In this document: piece by piece, positions 45,302 through 57,000 of the stretch | Position numbering within the stretch: position 1 is the first letter of the stretch | How the letters are laid out: every line of letters starts with the position of its first letter | Source of the DNA: Bacteroidaceae bacterium | GTDB lineage: Bacteria; Bacteroidota; Bacteroidia; Bacteroidales; Bacteroidaceae | DNA length: 64,000 nt | NCBI GenBank assembly: GCA_017522785.1 | Contig: JAFWYF010000010.1 | Coordinates: forward strand, 1-64,000 | Direction: 5' to 3' | Program-made: the position numbers and the translations under genes | Notes under the pieces: generated by a model | Database searches by the model: none | Told to the model about the DNA's origin: nothing | What the model saw: the letters and a program-made list of their open reading frames with translations, nothing else

Positions 45302-46636
45302 ATGGCTACTGAAGCATTTCAGAAAATATATACAAAGATAAACTCCATAACAAAAGCAACTTGTTCGCTAAAAGCTACCGGAGTTGGATACGATGAGTTG
45401 GCAACTGTGAATGGTAAGCTTGCACAGGTTGTTAAAATTATGGGAGACGAAGTTACTTTGCAGGTATTCGAGGGAACCGGTGGTATTCCTACCAATGCCG
45501 AGGTTGTATTCATGGGCAAAGCACCTTCTCTCAAAGTGAGTGAGCAATTAACAGGACGTTTCTTCAATGCCTACGGCGACCCAATTGATGGAGGCCCTGC
45601 TGTAGAAGGAAAAGAGGTTGAGATTGGTGGACCTTCCGTTAACCCCGTACGTCGTAAACAACCTTCGGAACTTATTGCAACAGGTATTGCAGGTATCGAC
45701 CTTAACAACACTCTTGTAACAGGACAAAAGATACCTTTCTTTGCCGATCCCGACCAGCCATACAATCAGGTTATGGCAAATGTGGCTATGCGTGCCGAGA
45801 CCGATAAGATTATTCTTGGTGGTATGGGTATGACAAACGACGACTATCTCTACTTTAAGAATCTGTTCTCAAACGCAGGAGCACTCGACCGTATTATCTG
45901 TTTCATGAACACAACAGAAGACCCGGCAGTTGAACGTCTTCTAATTCCCGATATGGCACTTACTGCTGCGGAATATTTTGCAGTGGAAAAGAACCAAAAG
46001 GTATTGGTACTTCTTACCGATATGGCAATGTATGCCGATGCTCTATCTATTGTGTCTAACCGTATGGACCAAATTCCATCTAAAGACTCAATGCCGGGTT
46101 CGCTTTATTCCGATTTGGCAAAAATTTATGAGAAAGCAGTACAATTCCCAGCAGGTGGTTCAATAACAATTATTGCTGTAACAACACTATCTGGTGGTGA
46201 TATTACTCATGCCGTTCCCGATAATACAGGTTATATTACTGAAGGACAGTTGTTCTTGCGTCGTGATAGCGATATTGGTAAGGTCGTTGTCGATCCCTTC
46301 CGTTCACTTTCACGTCTGAAACAGCTTGTTGCCGGTAAGAAGACACGTAAAGACCATCCACAAGTTATGAATGCTGCTGTGCGTCTATATGCCGATGCTG
46401 CAAATGCAAAAACGAAGTTGGAGAATGGTTTCGACCTTACAGACTATGACAAACGTACTCTTGCTTTTGCAAAAGACTATTCTGATAAGTTGCTTGCAAT
46501 TGATGTAAACTTGAATACAACAGAAATGTTGGATGTTACTTGGGGACTGTTTGCTAAATACTTCAACCCCGAGGAGGTAAATATTCGTCAGGAGTTTGTA
46601 GATACATATTGGAAAAATAGAACAGTTGAAGCATAA
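45302..46636 (+). CDS. ntpB: V-type ATPase subunit B
   Basis: The non-catalytic head subunit alternating with A. It is homologous to A but lacks a P-loop: the equivalent position reads GQKIPFFADPDQPYNQ. SIVSNRMDQIPSKDSMPGSL and the RFxNxYGDP-like RFFNAYGDP support the assignment. It is 444 residues, as expected. Its TAA overlaps the ATG of subunit D by one base (TAATG), a sign of translational coupling. Confidence 0.96.
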   Translation: MATEAFQKIYTKINSITKATCSLKATGVGYDELATVNGKLAQVVKIMGDEVTLQVFEGTGGIPTNAEVVFMGKAPSLKVSEQLTGRFFNAYGDPIDGGPAVEGKEVEIGGPSVNPVRRKQPSELIATGIAGIDLNNTLVTGQKIPFFADPDQPYNQVMANVAMRAETDKIILGGMGMTNDDYLYFKNLFSNAGALDRIICFMNTTEDPAVERLLIPDMALTAAEYFAVEKNQKVLVLLTDMAMYADALSIVSNRMDQIPSKDSMPGSLYSDLAKIYEKAVQFPAGGSITIIAVTTLSGGDITHAVPDNTGYITEGQLFLRRDSDIGKVVVDPFRSLSRLKQLVAGKKTRKDHPQVMNAAVRLYADAANAKTKLENGFDLTDYDKRTLAFAKDYSDKLLAIDVNLNTTEMLDVTWGLFAKYFNPEEVNIRQEFVDTYWKNRTVEA

Positions 46637-47238
46637 TGATTGCATTTCAATATAATAAAACATCGCTTCAACATCTCGAGAAACAGTTGAAGGTACGCAT
46701 GAGAACTCTTCCTATTATAAAGAATAAGGAGAGTGCATTGCGTGTCGAAGTAAAGAGATGTAAAGCAGAAATGGCTGAACATGACAAAGAGTATAATATG
46801 CTATTGGAACAATATCGCAGCCTTTTTGCTCTTTGGAATGAATTCGATGCATCGCTTGTGCGCACCGGAGAACTATCGATTGCACGTAAAAAAGTTGCCG
46901 GTGTACAAGTACCGGTTCTTGAAAGTGCCGATTTCATAGTTGCTCCATACAGTTTGTTCAACTCACCCAAATGGTTTGCCGATGGTATTGAGTTACTAAA
47001 GCAAATGGCTATGACTGCTATTCGTCGTGAGCTATTGAACCGAAAACTTCAATTATTGGAAGACGCGCGTAAGAAAACCACTCAAAAAGTAAATCTTTTT
47101 GAGAAGGTACAGATACCCGGTTATCAGGATGCAATACGTAAAATAAAACGTTTTATGGAGGACGAGGAGAATCTTTCAAAGTCTTCGCAAAAGATTTTGA
47201 AATCCTTGTTAGAGCAAAGAGAGGAGGTTGCGGTATGA
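46636..47238 (+). CDS. ntpD: V-type ATPase subunit D (central rotor)
   Basis: Subunit D is the central rotor shaft. The sequence is strongly charged and helical throughout, with NKTSLQHLEKQLKVRMRTLP at the N-terminus and RKIKRFMEDEENLSKSSQKI at the C-terminus, fitting the two long coiled-coil helices of the family. It is 200 residues, normal. It overlaps subunit I by 4 bases (ATGA). Confidence 0.9.
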   Translation: MIAFQYNKTSLQHLEKQLKVRMRTLPIIKNKESALRVEVKRCKAEMAEHDKEYNMLLEQYRSLFALWNEFDASLVRTGELSIARKKVAGVQVPVLESADFIVAPYSLFNSPKWFADGIELLKQMAMTAIRRELLNRKLQLLEDARKKTTQKVNLFEKVQIPGYQDAIRKIKRFMEDEENLSKSSQKILKSLLEQREEVAV

Positions 47239-49076
47239 TAAGTAAAATGAATAAACTGACAATGCTTGTCTACCACAAGGAGTATAATACATTCCTTGAG
47301 ACTTTGCGTGATGCAGGAGTTGTTCACATTGCAGAACGTAATAGCGGTGTTGCAGAAAATGAAGAGCTACAGGAACTGATTTCACTTTCAGGCAGATATA
47401 CCAAGCTTATAAAGAAACTTGAAAGAATTGCCGGTGAAGATGCAGTAGAAATGCCCAAGGAGATTGATACACTCCTACTTGCAGATAATCTGGATGAAAT
47501 GTTACTTGAGGCAGAACACTTGAAACAGGAGTTGCAGATTGTGATGAAAGATGCAACAACAATGTCGGTGTGGGGTGATTTTGATAATTCTATATTAGAG
47601 AAATTGTCAAAAGCAGGATATGTATTGAACTTCTATGTAACATCTATAAAAGGATTTAACGAAACTTGGGTTAATGATTATAACGCAATTGTAGTTAAGC
47701 AACAATCATCGCGCCTCTATTTTGTTACAGTTACACCTGTTGGGGAAGTTGTGGATATTGATGCCGAGATAGTAAAATTACCATCTAAAACACTTTCGGA
47801 ACTAAATTCAGAGATCGTTGATATTAATGACAAGATTAAATCTATAGAGAATAAAATTAAATCATTTGCAACAGAGAATATAGAATCGTTCCGCGTTGCA
47901 CTAAAGAACATACAACAAAATCTGGAATTCTCACAAGTTAAGTTAAACGGCGAAATGGTGTCGGGCGACAAACTTGTTTTACTCGAAGGTTGGGTCCCCG
48001 AGGATAATGTGGCAGAACTTAAGTCTCTGCTTGATTCTTCTGCTATTCTCTATGATATTCGCCTTGTACATCGTGGTGATGATGCTCCGGTAAAACTAAA
48101 GAATAATGCCTACACACGCATGTACGAAGTGCTTACTAAGATGTATGGTATGCCTAGTGGTACAGATTTTGATCCCACTCCAATTTTAGCTCCTTTCTTT
48201 TCGCTCTTCTTTGCATTTTGCATGGGCGATGCCGGATATGGATTAATACTTATCCTGCTTGGATTAATTCTTAAGAAGAAATTAGGAAAGAGTATGGCAG
48301 GAATGATGAATTTGGTAATTACATTAGGTGCATTTACAACAGTAATTGGTGCATTTCTTGGTACTTTCTTTGGAATGAGTCTTATAGATTCTAATATTCC
48401 CGAAACCTTAAAGGAGTTTATAATTGCCGGTAAAATTGAGTTGTTTGGCTCAGAATATGATAAGCAGATGATTCTTGCATTGGCTATTGGTGTTGTACAT
48501 ATATCTATTGCAATGACTGTTAAAGCCATAAATACAACATTCTTCTTTGGATTTAAGGAGTCTATAAGTGCATGGGGATGGTGGCTCGTTGTTGTTGGTG
48601 GTGCAATAGTTGGTACACTATCTTTCTTAAGTATTATTCCTGCTGAGGTTTCTAAATGGATTCTCATAGTAGGTGGTGCAATTGCCGCGCTTGGTATATA
48701 TGTTTTGAATAACCTACGTCGTAATGTATTTGTGAATGTCGGTGCCGGCCTTTGGGATACATACAATATGGCATCGGGACTATTAGGTGATATTCTCTCA
48801 TATATACGATTGTTTGCATTAGGTTTAGCTGGTGGTATGCTAGGACAAACATTTAACAGTCTTGCACTTATGGTTGTTGAGGGACGTGAAGGTGTTGCCG
48901 CTATACTTGGTTGGATAGGTTTTGGACTAATAATAATTATTGGTCATACACTCAATATAGCAATGTCATGTTTGAGCGCATTTGTGCATCCACTGCGTTT
49001 GACATTTGTGGAATATTTCAAAAACGCCGGATATGATGGTAAAGGCGTTGAATATAAACCGTTTAAAAAAAGATAA
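47235..49076 (+). CDS. ntpI: V-type ATPase subunit I (membrane stator)
   Basis: Subunit I (a-subunit equivalent) forms the ion half-channels. The N-terminal 330 residues are soluble and helical; from about residue 315 there are seven or eight membrane helices, beginning ILAPFFSLFFAFCMGDAGYG and including DILSYIRLFALGLAGGMLGQ with the essential Arg. It is 613 residues, normal for bacterial forms. A second ATG four codons on (MNKLTMLVYH) is an alternative start. Confidence 0.94.
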   Translation: MISKMNKLTMLVYHKEYNTFLETLRDAGVVHIAERNSGVAENEELQELISLSGRYTKLIKKLERIAGEDAVEMPKEIDTLLLADNLDEMLLEAEHLKQELQIVMKDATTMSVWGDFDNSILEKLSKAGYVLNFYVTSIKGFNETWVNDYNAIVVKQQSSRLYFVTVTPVGEVVDIDAEIVKLPSKTLSELNSEIVDINDKIKSIENKIKSFATENIESFRVALKNIQQNLEFSQVKLNGEMVSGDKLVLLEGWVPEDNVAELKSLLDSSAILYDIRLVHRGDDAPVKLKNNAYTRMYEVLTKMYGMPSGTDFDPTPILAPFFSLFFAFCMGDAGYGLILILLGLILKKKLGKSMAGMMNLVITLGAFTTVIGAFLGTFFGMSLIDSNIPETLKEFIIAGKIELFGSEYDKQMILALAIGVVHISIAMTVKAINTTFFFGFKESISAWGWWLVVVGGAIVGTLSFLSIIPAEVSKWILIVGGAIAALGIYVLNNLRRNVFVNVGAGLWDTYNMASGLLGDILSYIRLFALGLAGGMLGQTFNSLALMVVEGREGVAAILGWIGFGLIIIIGHTLNIAMSCLSAFVHPLRLTFVEYFKNAGYDGKGVEYKPFKKR

Positions 49077-49520
<444 letters not shown>

Positions 49521-49532
49521 AAGAATTGTTTA

Positions 49533-49576
49533 TAATAAAAGGTCCGTCTTATAGCTATTAGACGGACCTTTTATTA
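49533..49576 (+). terminator. Terminator of the V-ATPase operon
   Basis: A perfect 17-bp stem (49533-49549 and 49560-49576, core ggtccgtct/agacggacc) begins 12 bases after the subunit K stop; the distal arm contains tttt. Confidence 0.85.
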
Positions 49577-49625
49577 CAAACATAGTACATCTTACATAAT
49601 AATATTTTATTATTTAAAAAAATAT

Positions 49626-49640
49626 GATTACCTTTGTCGA
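49626..49640 (+). promoter_or_regulatory. Promoter region of the glycogen operon
   Basis: TACCTTTG at 49629-49636 fits the -7 box. The 15-base word gattacctttgtcga is identical at 62761-62775 before the UPF0597 gene. A second -7-like box TAATTTTG lies at 49713-49720, only 13 bases before the start codon. The leader also contains the word aggaggg near 49650, which resembles a ribosome-binding site but is followed by no start codon. Confidence 0.5.
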
Positions 49641-49733
49641 AGAATAGAGAGGAGGGCAACTTCTCCCTATTTCTTATTTTAATAAAAGGGCGTTTCAGGT
49701 GTGGAGTGCCTTTAATTTTGTAATTATATAACG

Positions 49734-51404
49734 ATGAAAAAGAATTTATTGCAACCCGAATATCTTTTTGAGATTAGTTGGGAGATATGCAACAAAGTAG
49801 GTGGAATATATACCGTTGTTTCAACAAAAGCCGAGACATTGGCCTCAATAGATGGGCTGAATGCTATATACCTCGGACCCGATTTGTGGAAAGATAAAAA
49901 GAATCCTCTATTTAGCGAGGATAAACGTCTGTGGAAAGAGTGGCGTAATTCTATCAGTAACGAAAAATACACCGTTCGTTGTGGATATTGGGAAATACCC
50001 GGTCGTCCAAAAGTGATGTTGGTAGACTACACCGGTTGTTTCGACGAGAAGCAGGAGCTTTACACAAGTCTATGGAACGATTATCAGGTAGATTCATTGC
50101 ATGCTTATGGCGATTATGACGACTCTGTGATGTTTGGTCATGTTGTAGGTCGTGTAATTGAGAGTTTCCATCGTTTCTATTTAAAGAAAGAGACAAAAGT
50201 TGTTGTACAAGCTCATGAATGGCAAAGTGGTAGTGCGGCACTGTATTTAAAGAAGAATCTTCCCGAGGTGGGAACAATATTCACAACTCATGCTACAAGC
50301 ATTGGACGTTCAATATGTTCAAACGGTAAACCTCTATACGACTATTTCGAGGGATATAATGGTGACCAAATGGCGGCAGAACTTAATGTTCACTCGAAGC
50401 ACTCTATCGAGAAACAAAGTGCATTGAATGTAGATTGTTTCACTACTGTTAGCGAACTCACAGCTCGCGAGTGCAAACAGTTGATAGAAAGAGATATAGA
50501 TGTTATACTTGAAAATGGCTTCGAAAAAGATTTTGTTCCATCGACAAAAGAATATAACAAACGTAGAAAAGAGGCTCGTAATGCTCGTTTGCGTGTTGCT
50601 CGTGCTTTGACAGGAGACAATATTTCCGATGATGCATTAATAATAGGTATAGGAGGCCGCATGGAAATGCGCAATAAAGGAATCGACCTGTTTTTGGAGA
50701 CAATGGCTCGCTTAAATGCATGCAACGAACTAGAACGTGATGTAATAGCATTTATAGACGTTCCTGCATGGTCGGGTAGTGCACGCGAAGAGCTATGCGA
50801 ACGTTTGGCCTCGGATGCAACATCGTGGGAGACTCCTTTGAATGATGCGTATCTTACACATAACCTATATAATTATAACGAGGATGTAATAGCATGTGCT
50901 ATACGTAACATGGGTCTTGCAAACAATGATGGCAAAAATCGTGTAAAAGTTATTTATGTTCCATGTTATCTTAAAGGTTCTGATGGCATCTTTAATAAAG
51001 ATTACTATGATGTACTAATTGGAAACGACCTAAGTATCTATCCTTCTTATTATGAGCCATGGGGATATACACCACTGGAAAGTGCTGCATTCCACATTCC
51101 CACAATAACAACGAACCTTACAGGTTTTGGTTTGTGGGTTAATTCTGTACTTGGCCGAAGAGGAGAAATTATAGATGGAGTTGAGGTAATTGAAAGAAAT
51201 GATAGTAACTATTTCGCTGTAGCCGATGTAATTACAAAAATAATTTGTACCTTTGCAAAACTTTCGGAGAAAGAGGTTGCCGAACGTCGCAAAAAGGCAT
51301 TAAAACTAGCCGACAAAGCACTGTGGAAGCATTTTATAAAGAAATACTTTAGTGCTTATGATTTTGCTCTGTGTGAGGCACAAAAAAGAACCCAGAATTT
51401 ATAA
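49734..51404 (+). CDS. Glycogen synthase, GT3 (eukaryote-type) family
   Basis: The sequence EICNKVGGIYTVVSTKAE near residues 17-34 is the hallmark of GT3 glycogen synthases, otherwise best known from fungi and animals; bacterial GlgA enzymes (GT5) look different. The donor-site region EPWGYTPLESAAFHIPTITT matches the GT3 double-Glu motif. It transfers glucose from UDP-glucose to glycogen. At 556 residues it is shorter than animal enzymes, lacking the phosphorylated tails. glgP follows by 15 bases, so synthesis and breakdown are cotranscribed. Bacteroidetes generally have this type. Confidence 0.92.
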   Translation: MKKNLLQPEYLFEISWEICNKVGGIYTVVSTKAETLASIDGLNAIYLGPDLWKDKKNPLFSEDKRLWKEWRNSISNEKYTVRCGYWEIPGRPKVMLVDYTGCFDEKQELYTSLWNDYQVDSLHAYGDYDDSVMFGHVVGRVIESFHRFYLKKETKVVVQAHEWQSGSAALYLKKNLPEVGTIFTTHATSIGRSICSNGKPLYDYFEGYNGDQMAAELNVHSKHSIEKQSALNVDCFTTVSELTARECKQLIERDIDVILENGFEKDFVPSTKEYNKRRKEARNARLRVARALTGDNISDDALIIGIGGRMEMRNKGIDLFLETMARLNACNELERDVIAFIDVPAWSGSAREELCERLASDATSWETPLNDAYLTHNLYNYNEDVIACAIRNMGLANNDGKNRVKVIYVPCYLKGSDGIFNKDYYDVLIGNDLSIYPSYYEPWGYTPLESAAFHIPTITTNLTGFGLWVNSVLGRRGEIIDGVEVIERNDSNYFAVADVITKIICTFAKLSEKEVAERRKKALKLADKALWKHFIKKYFSAYDFALCEAQKRTQNL

Positions 51405-51419
51405 CCATAAAATATAAAT

Positions 51420-53981
51420 ATGATAGCAATCAGTAATTCAAATCAACCTAATTGGAAAGCAATTAATGTAAAATCGTACATCCCCGAACCTCTTGTTAAA
51501 CTCGAGGAGTTGGCACATAACCTTTGGTGGGTGTGGAATCAAGATGCAAAAGACCTATTCCGCATGTTGGATAGCAAACTCTATGATGAGTGTGTTGAAA
51601 ACCCCGTTCTTTTGCTCGAAAAATTAGGTGTTGAGAAACTCGATGATCTTGCAAAAGATAAGAATGTTCTCAAAAAACTCGATGAAGTTTATTCTCAATT
51701 CCGTGCTTATATGGATGTTAAGCCCAATGCAGAGCGTGCATCGGTTGCTTATTTCTGTATGGAGTATGGTCTTACTCATGTTCTTAAGATATATTCAGGT
51801 GGTCTTGGTATTCTTGCCGGAGATTATTTGAAAGAGGCTTCAGACTCTAATGTTGATATGTGTGCTGTAGGTTTCCTCTATCGTTATGGATACTTTACAC
51901 AGTCGCTATCAATGGACGGTTCACAGATTGCGAACTACGAGGCTCAGAACTTCAACACACTTCCTTTGGACCGTGTATACGAGGCTGATGGAACTCCTAT
52001 GGTTGTTCATGTTCCTTTCATGGATTACTATGTACATGCAAATGTTTGGAGAGTAAATGTTGGTCGTGTATCTCTCTATCTCTTGGATACAGATTTCGAG
52101 ATGAACAGCGAGTATGACCGTCCTATCACACATAAACTCTATGGTGGAGATTGGGAAAACCGTTTGAAACAAGAGATTCTCCTAGGTATCGGTGGTATGA
52201 TGATGTTGGAGAAACTTGGTATTAAGAAAGATGTATATCACTGCAACGAGGGACATGCTGCTCTTTGTAACCTTTATCGTCTGACACAATATATTAAAGA
52301 TGGTTACTCTTACGAGGAGGCATTAGAGATTGTTCGTTCATCGAGCCTTTACACAGTTCACACTCCTGTACCTGCAGGACACGACTATTTCGACGAGGCA
52401 CTCTTCGGTAAATATATGAAGGGTTATGCAAAACAGCTCAACATCACTTGGGACGATTTGATGAACTTAGGTCGTGTAAATGCCGGTGATAGAAACGAGC
52501 GTTTCTGTATGTCTACATTTGCATGTAACACATGTCAGGAGATTAATGGTGTAAGCCGTCTCCATGGTAAAGTTTCAAAAGACATGTTCGCAGGTATTTG
52601 GAAAGGTTATTTCCCTGCAGAGAATCATGTTGGTTATGTAACTAACGGAGTACACTTCCCTACATGGGTAGCACCTGAATGGGACAACCTCTATTCTAAA
52701 TATTTCGACCCCAACTTTAAGAAAGATCAATCTAACGCTTCTATCTGGGAGGCTATTCATAATGTACCCAACGATATCATTTGGAACACTCGTGTTACTT
52801 TGAAGAAACGTCTTATCGAGTACATCCGTCAGTCTTTCAGCGAGAACTGGTTGAAGAATCAAGGCGATCCAATGCGTATCGTTGATATCGTAAACAAGAT
52901 TAACCCCGATGCATTGGTAATTGGTTTTGCTCGTCGTTTTGCTACATACAAGCGTGCACATCTATTGTTCACCGACCTCGATCGTCTTGCAAAGATTGTA
53001 AACAATGAGAAACATCCTATTATCTTCCTCTTTGCCGGTAAAGCTCACCCACACGATGGTGCAGGTCAAGGACTTATCAAGCGCATTATTGAGGTTTCAC
53101 GTCGTCCCGAGTTTGTAGGAAAGATTATCTTCCTCGAGAACTACGACATGCAACTTGCTAAGATGCTAGTGTCTGGTGTAGATATTTGGATGAATACTCC
53201 TACACGTCCTATGGAGGCATCAGGTACCTCTGGTGAGAAAGCACTTATGAATGGTGTACTTAATTTCTCAGTACTCGATGGTTGGTGGTGCGAGGGTTAC
53301 AAACCCGGTGCAGGTTGGGCTTTGAAAGAGAAGCGTACATACCAAAACCAAGAGTTCCAAGATCAGTTAGACGCAGCAACTATTTACACATTGCTCGAAA
53401 GCGAAATCCTTCCTCTTTACTACAATCGTGGTGAGAAAGCATATTCTGACGAGTGGATTGGTTACATCAAGAACTCAATCGCAGGTATTGCACCTCACTT
53501 CACCATGAAACGTCAGTTGGATGATTATTATAGCAAGTTCTATAACAAAGAGGGCAAACGTTTCCATCACCTTATGGCAAACAATGCTAAAGCAGCACGT
53601 TCTCTTGCTGCATGGAAAGAGAGTGTTGCAGCTAAATGGGACGATATTGAAGTTCTCTCTGTTGAGCGCGATGCTAATATTGAAGCAGGTAACATCAATG
53701 CCGGTAACAAATACAGCATCACATTCAAAATCGACGAGAAAGGATTGGATGATGCAATTGGTATCGAAATGGTAACCCTTGCAACTGACAAGGATGGTCG
53801 CGATTATGTATTCTCTGTTCAGCCTCTTGAGGTAACAAAACGCGAAGGTGATATTTTCACATTCCACACAGAATATGTAATGAACAATGCAGGTAGCTTC
53901 AGAGTCTGCTATCGTATGTTCCCTAAGAACGAGGAACTTCCTCACCGTCAGGACTTTGCTTTCGTTAAATGGCTAGCGTAA
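51420..53981 (+). CDS. glgP: Alpha-glucan (glycogen) phosphorylase
   Basis: A GT35 phosphorylase of the shorter alpha-glucan family, with an N-terminal DUF3417-type segment ([20 protein letters not shown]). It releases glucose 1-phosphate from glycogen. The PLP lysine is Lys607 in [11 protein letters not shown], and [10 protein letters not shown] is the family motif around it. The active-site [16 protein letters not shown] region is also present. It is 853 residues, full length. Codon use appears biased towards frequent codons, suggesting high expression. It ends at a 58-base palindromic terminator shared with the sialidase gene. Confidence 0.94.
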   Translation: MIAISNSNQPNWKAINVKSYIPEPLVKLEELAHNLWWVWNQDAKDLFRMLDSKLYDECVENPVLLLEKLGVEKLDDLAKDKNVLKKLDEVYSQFRAYMDVKPNAERASVAYFCMEYGLTHVLKIYSGGLGILAGDYLKEASDSNVDMCAVGFLYRYGYFTQSLSMDGSQIANYEAQNFNTLPLDRVYEADGTPMVVHVPFMDYYVHANVWRVNVGRVSLYLLDTDFEMNSEYDRPITHKLYGGDWENRLKQEILLGIGGMMMLEKLGIKKDVYHCNEGHAALCNLYRLTQYIKDGYSYEEALEIVRSSSLYTVHTPVPAGHDYFDEALFGKYMKGYAKQLNITWDDLMNLGRVNAGDRNERFCMSTFACNTCQEINGVSRLHGKVSKDMFAGIWKGYFPAENHVGYVTNGVHFPTWVAPEWDNLYSKYFDPNFKKDQSNASIWEAIHNVPNDIIWNTRVTLKKRLIEYIRQSFSENWLKNQGDPMRIVDIVNKINPDALVIGFARRFATYKRAHLLFTDLDRLAKIVNNEKHPIIFLFAGKAHPHDGAGQGLIKRIIEVSRRPEFVGKIIFLENYDMQLAKMLVSGVDIWMNTPTRPMEASGTSGEKALMNGVLNFSVLDGWWCEGYKPGAGWALKEKRTYQNQEFQDQLDAATIYTLLESEILPLYYNRGEKAYSDEWIGYIKNSIAGIAPHFTMKRQLDDYYSKFYNKEGKRFHHLMANNAKAARSLAAWKESVAAKWDDIEVLSVERDANIEAGNINAGNKYSITFKIDEKGLDDAIGIEMVTLATDKDGRDYVFSVQPLEVTKREGDIFTFHTEYVMNNAGSFRVCYRMFPKNEELPHRQDFAFVKWLA

Positions 53982-53990
53982 TCCTAGAGA

Positions 53991-54048
53991 AATATCTATA
54001 AAAAAATATCTCGCTTCAATTGAAGCGAGATATTTTTTTATAGATATT
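53991..54048. terminator. 58-base perfect palindrome, bidirectional terminator
   Basis: Bases 53991-54019 are exactly reverse-complementary to 54020-54048. The G+C core (ctcgcttcaattgaagcgag) is flanked by runs of seven A and seven T, so it gives a hairpin plus T run in both directions, ending glgP and the sialidase gene. Confidence 0.9.
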
Positions 54049-54057
54049 CGAAATAGG

Positions 54058-57000
54058 TTATTTTATTATCACTTTTTTACCATTGATTATGTATATACCG
54101 GGAGAAGTTACAAAATCAATTCTTCTACCTGTGAGGTCGTAAATAGTTGGTTCACAATCTTCTATTATAACATTTTCGATACCCGTACTAGTAATTACAT
54201 TAAATATATAATTTAACTCCGGATTGAATGTGTTGTCGGTTGCAGTCAATGCAGACTCTTCAATAGTCAATTTATATTCACCAGCACTAACAGTCCCAAT
54301 AACAGTAATATCCAATACTTTACTATCTTCGCTATTTATAGCGACTGTTATTTCTACATTTTGGTTATCATCGCCAACCAATTTTACAGATTTGCCGGTA
54401 TTAATTGTAATATCCTTAGCAAATGTCAATGATATATTTCTTAATTCTTCGATATCATTCTCTGCATCAGGTACTATACTTTTGGGAACAAGTGAATTAG
54501 GAGTAACAGGAAGTCTGTTCCAATCCAATGAATATGCATCGTCTGTAATTTGCTCAAGAGTGTAGTTTTTATATTTTATGGTATAATCAGCCCCGTATGT
54601 ACTCTCTTCGTATAGGAATGCAATTGTATTATCTTTTTGCAGACACATGGTAGAGTAGGCTGAACCAATCATACTCGACTGGTAATATCCATCCCAATCC
54701 TTAGCAAAATTTGCAGGAGTATTATAATCACTTTCAGTTGCCAATTCCTTATAATATATACCAACGTTTGTACGCCCAGAACCAAGTGGAAGCGATTGCA
54801 AAGCAATCCACATTTCAGCATTATCCTCGTTGCGAACAACCGGTAGTATCATAATTTCGCCATTACATGAGTTATTGAGAGCAACGACACCATCTACCGA
54901 ACTATTAGATGTGGCACGTGTTCCCCAAGAGCCTTCGGCTTTAGTAGCGTCAGTAAATGTAAAAATGTTATAATGACGACCACCTGTGCAACGCGAACTA
55001 ATCACAATGTTTCCGTTTGGTAGTTCGTCAACTTTTGGCTCGTCGGCATTATTGGGAATGGGAGACGTTTCGACTCCACCAAGAACTTTCCAACTACCAC
55101 CAAAATCATCACTATAGAGTACGAAGTTTACATATGTACCGCTTACATTTCTTGCCAACACTGCACAATAAAGACGATAATATTTATCGGTTTTTACATA
55201 ACGGCTTTGATGTATCTTACCCGAGCCAATGAACATTGCCTTTATTGGACCATGATTTTTACTATTGTCAAATTGAGAGTAGATACTTTCTGCAATATCA
55301 TCGGGCTCAGTCCATGTTGCACCATTATTATCGCTGTAGAAGCGAGCAATATTTTGATGCACATCACGTGTTCCACTGGGGAATGAAACATTACCGGCAC
55401 AACTTAGAATGAGTACACGACTCGATTCTCTGTCAGCAACAATACAAGGGTCACCAAAACCAACATGCATAAAGTCGGGAGAACTTCCACCTTGACCATT
55501 TACAACAGAGAATTTCTCTTTCCATGTTTTACCATTGTCGTTACTGATTCGTGCATGCAGGTCGATACGTCCATTATGCACTATTCCAATATCAGAGCCG
55601 CTATGACGATAATCGGCAACAGCAATTACATCGCCGTTATAAGCAGTGGCAATAGCAGGAATACGATAGGGTATAGCTCCCGAGTTTGTGATGAATACAT
55701 CAAACGACGACTCAACAATTGGTGTGTTACGAACAACCTGTACATAGAAATTTGAAGTGTTGGCAAATATGGCACTTGGTGCACTTACAGTGAACTGTAC
55801 TGCATTAGTCTTTTCTTCTGCTACAAAGTTTATATTTTGTGCAGTTGTTGCATTGGCAGAGACTGATTCCCCACCCATTGGAGTAATTGTGATATTGTCG
55901 GTTCCGGAACTTAGAAAATCGAAGCTGTAACCAACTATAGAATATTCGTTTGCCGCAGAAATCGTATACACCGATGAGTTTACTCCGTTTGTTGCAGCAT
56001 TGTCCAAGCATGTAAACAATTGAATGTCTCCGTTGCCGTTGTACGAAGTCATATTGTTTTTTGACACCGATAATGTGAGATTGGGTTCCTTTGTCGATTT
56101 CCATTCCGATGCCCATGTCTTTTCATTATTGGATTTTGTCCACTCGCCATCGTTTATGTTAATTCTATATTCTGTTATAGCAACTCTAACATTAAGTGTT
56201 GAACCGGCATCGGCTCCTTTGTTCCAGAATGCAAGTTTACCATCACGGTTATTTACCTTATTAGCAGGGTTGTTTTTTTCATACATATAGTAGTAGTTCC
56301 CATCTCCTGTTACATCTGTAGAAGATGTAAATAGCCACATGTCGGTGTAACCAACAGGAAGTTTTTCTGCATCTACAAGAATTGGATGTGAATTCTTTCC
56401 GGTTTCTCCTATCATTTCTATTGGAGCGGCAAGAACCATCGATGTACCTGTTGCTTTGTTGTATAAGCGATATCCGTCAGTGTTATCACCTACAAATGCC
56501 CAAAGATGTGAATCGTTAGAGGGGTCGGAAATGTAATCATCCAATGCAATATGTGTTGCATTTTCGTTATTATCAATAACAAGCCCTGTTGCTCCAATTT
56601 GCAAAGTATACCATGTGGTGTTGTTTGCAAATTCGTTGCTTTCTATTGTGGTACTTTCAAATATTTTACTTACTGTTTGCAATCTTTCGGCAACCTCCAA
56701 TGTAACATCTACAATATGACCGCCATTCTCCATGAAATCTTGAAATTTACCATCTTTGTCTCCTGCCGGGTCGATATTACACCAATCCAGTTTTATTCGC
56801 ATGCGATATGTGCCCTTTGTTTCGGGTACAGTAAACGATGGCAATGTTGTTACATAACGGTTGTCACTAGATATTGTATTGCCTATACTGTTCCATCCAT
56901 TTTCATCACTTGACGAATTATTGTTGTAGAACGAATAGGAAAGTAAATCACCTGCAGGCAGAAAGTTGCTTCCATCGGCAATGCTTGCCTGAAAACCGTT

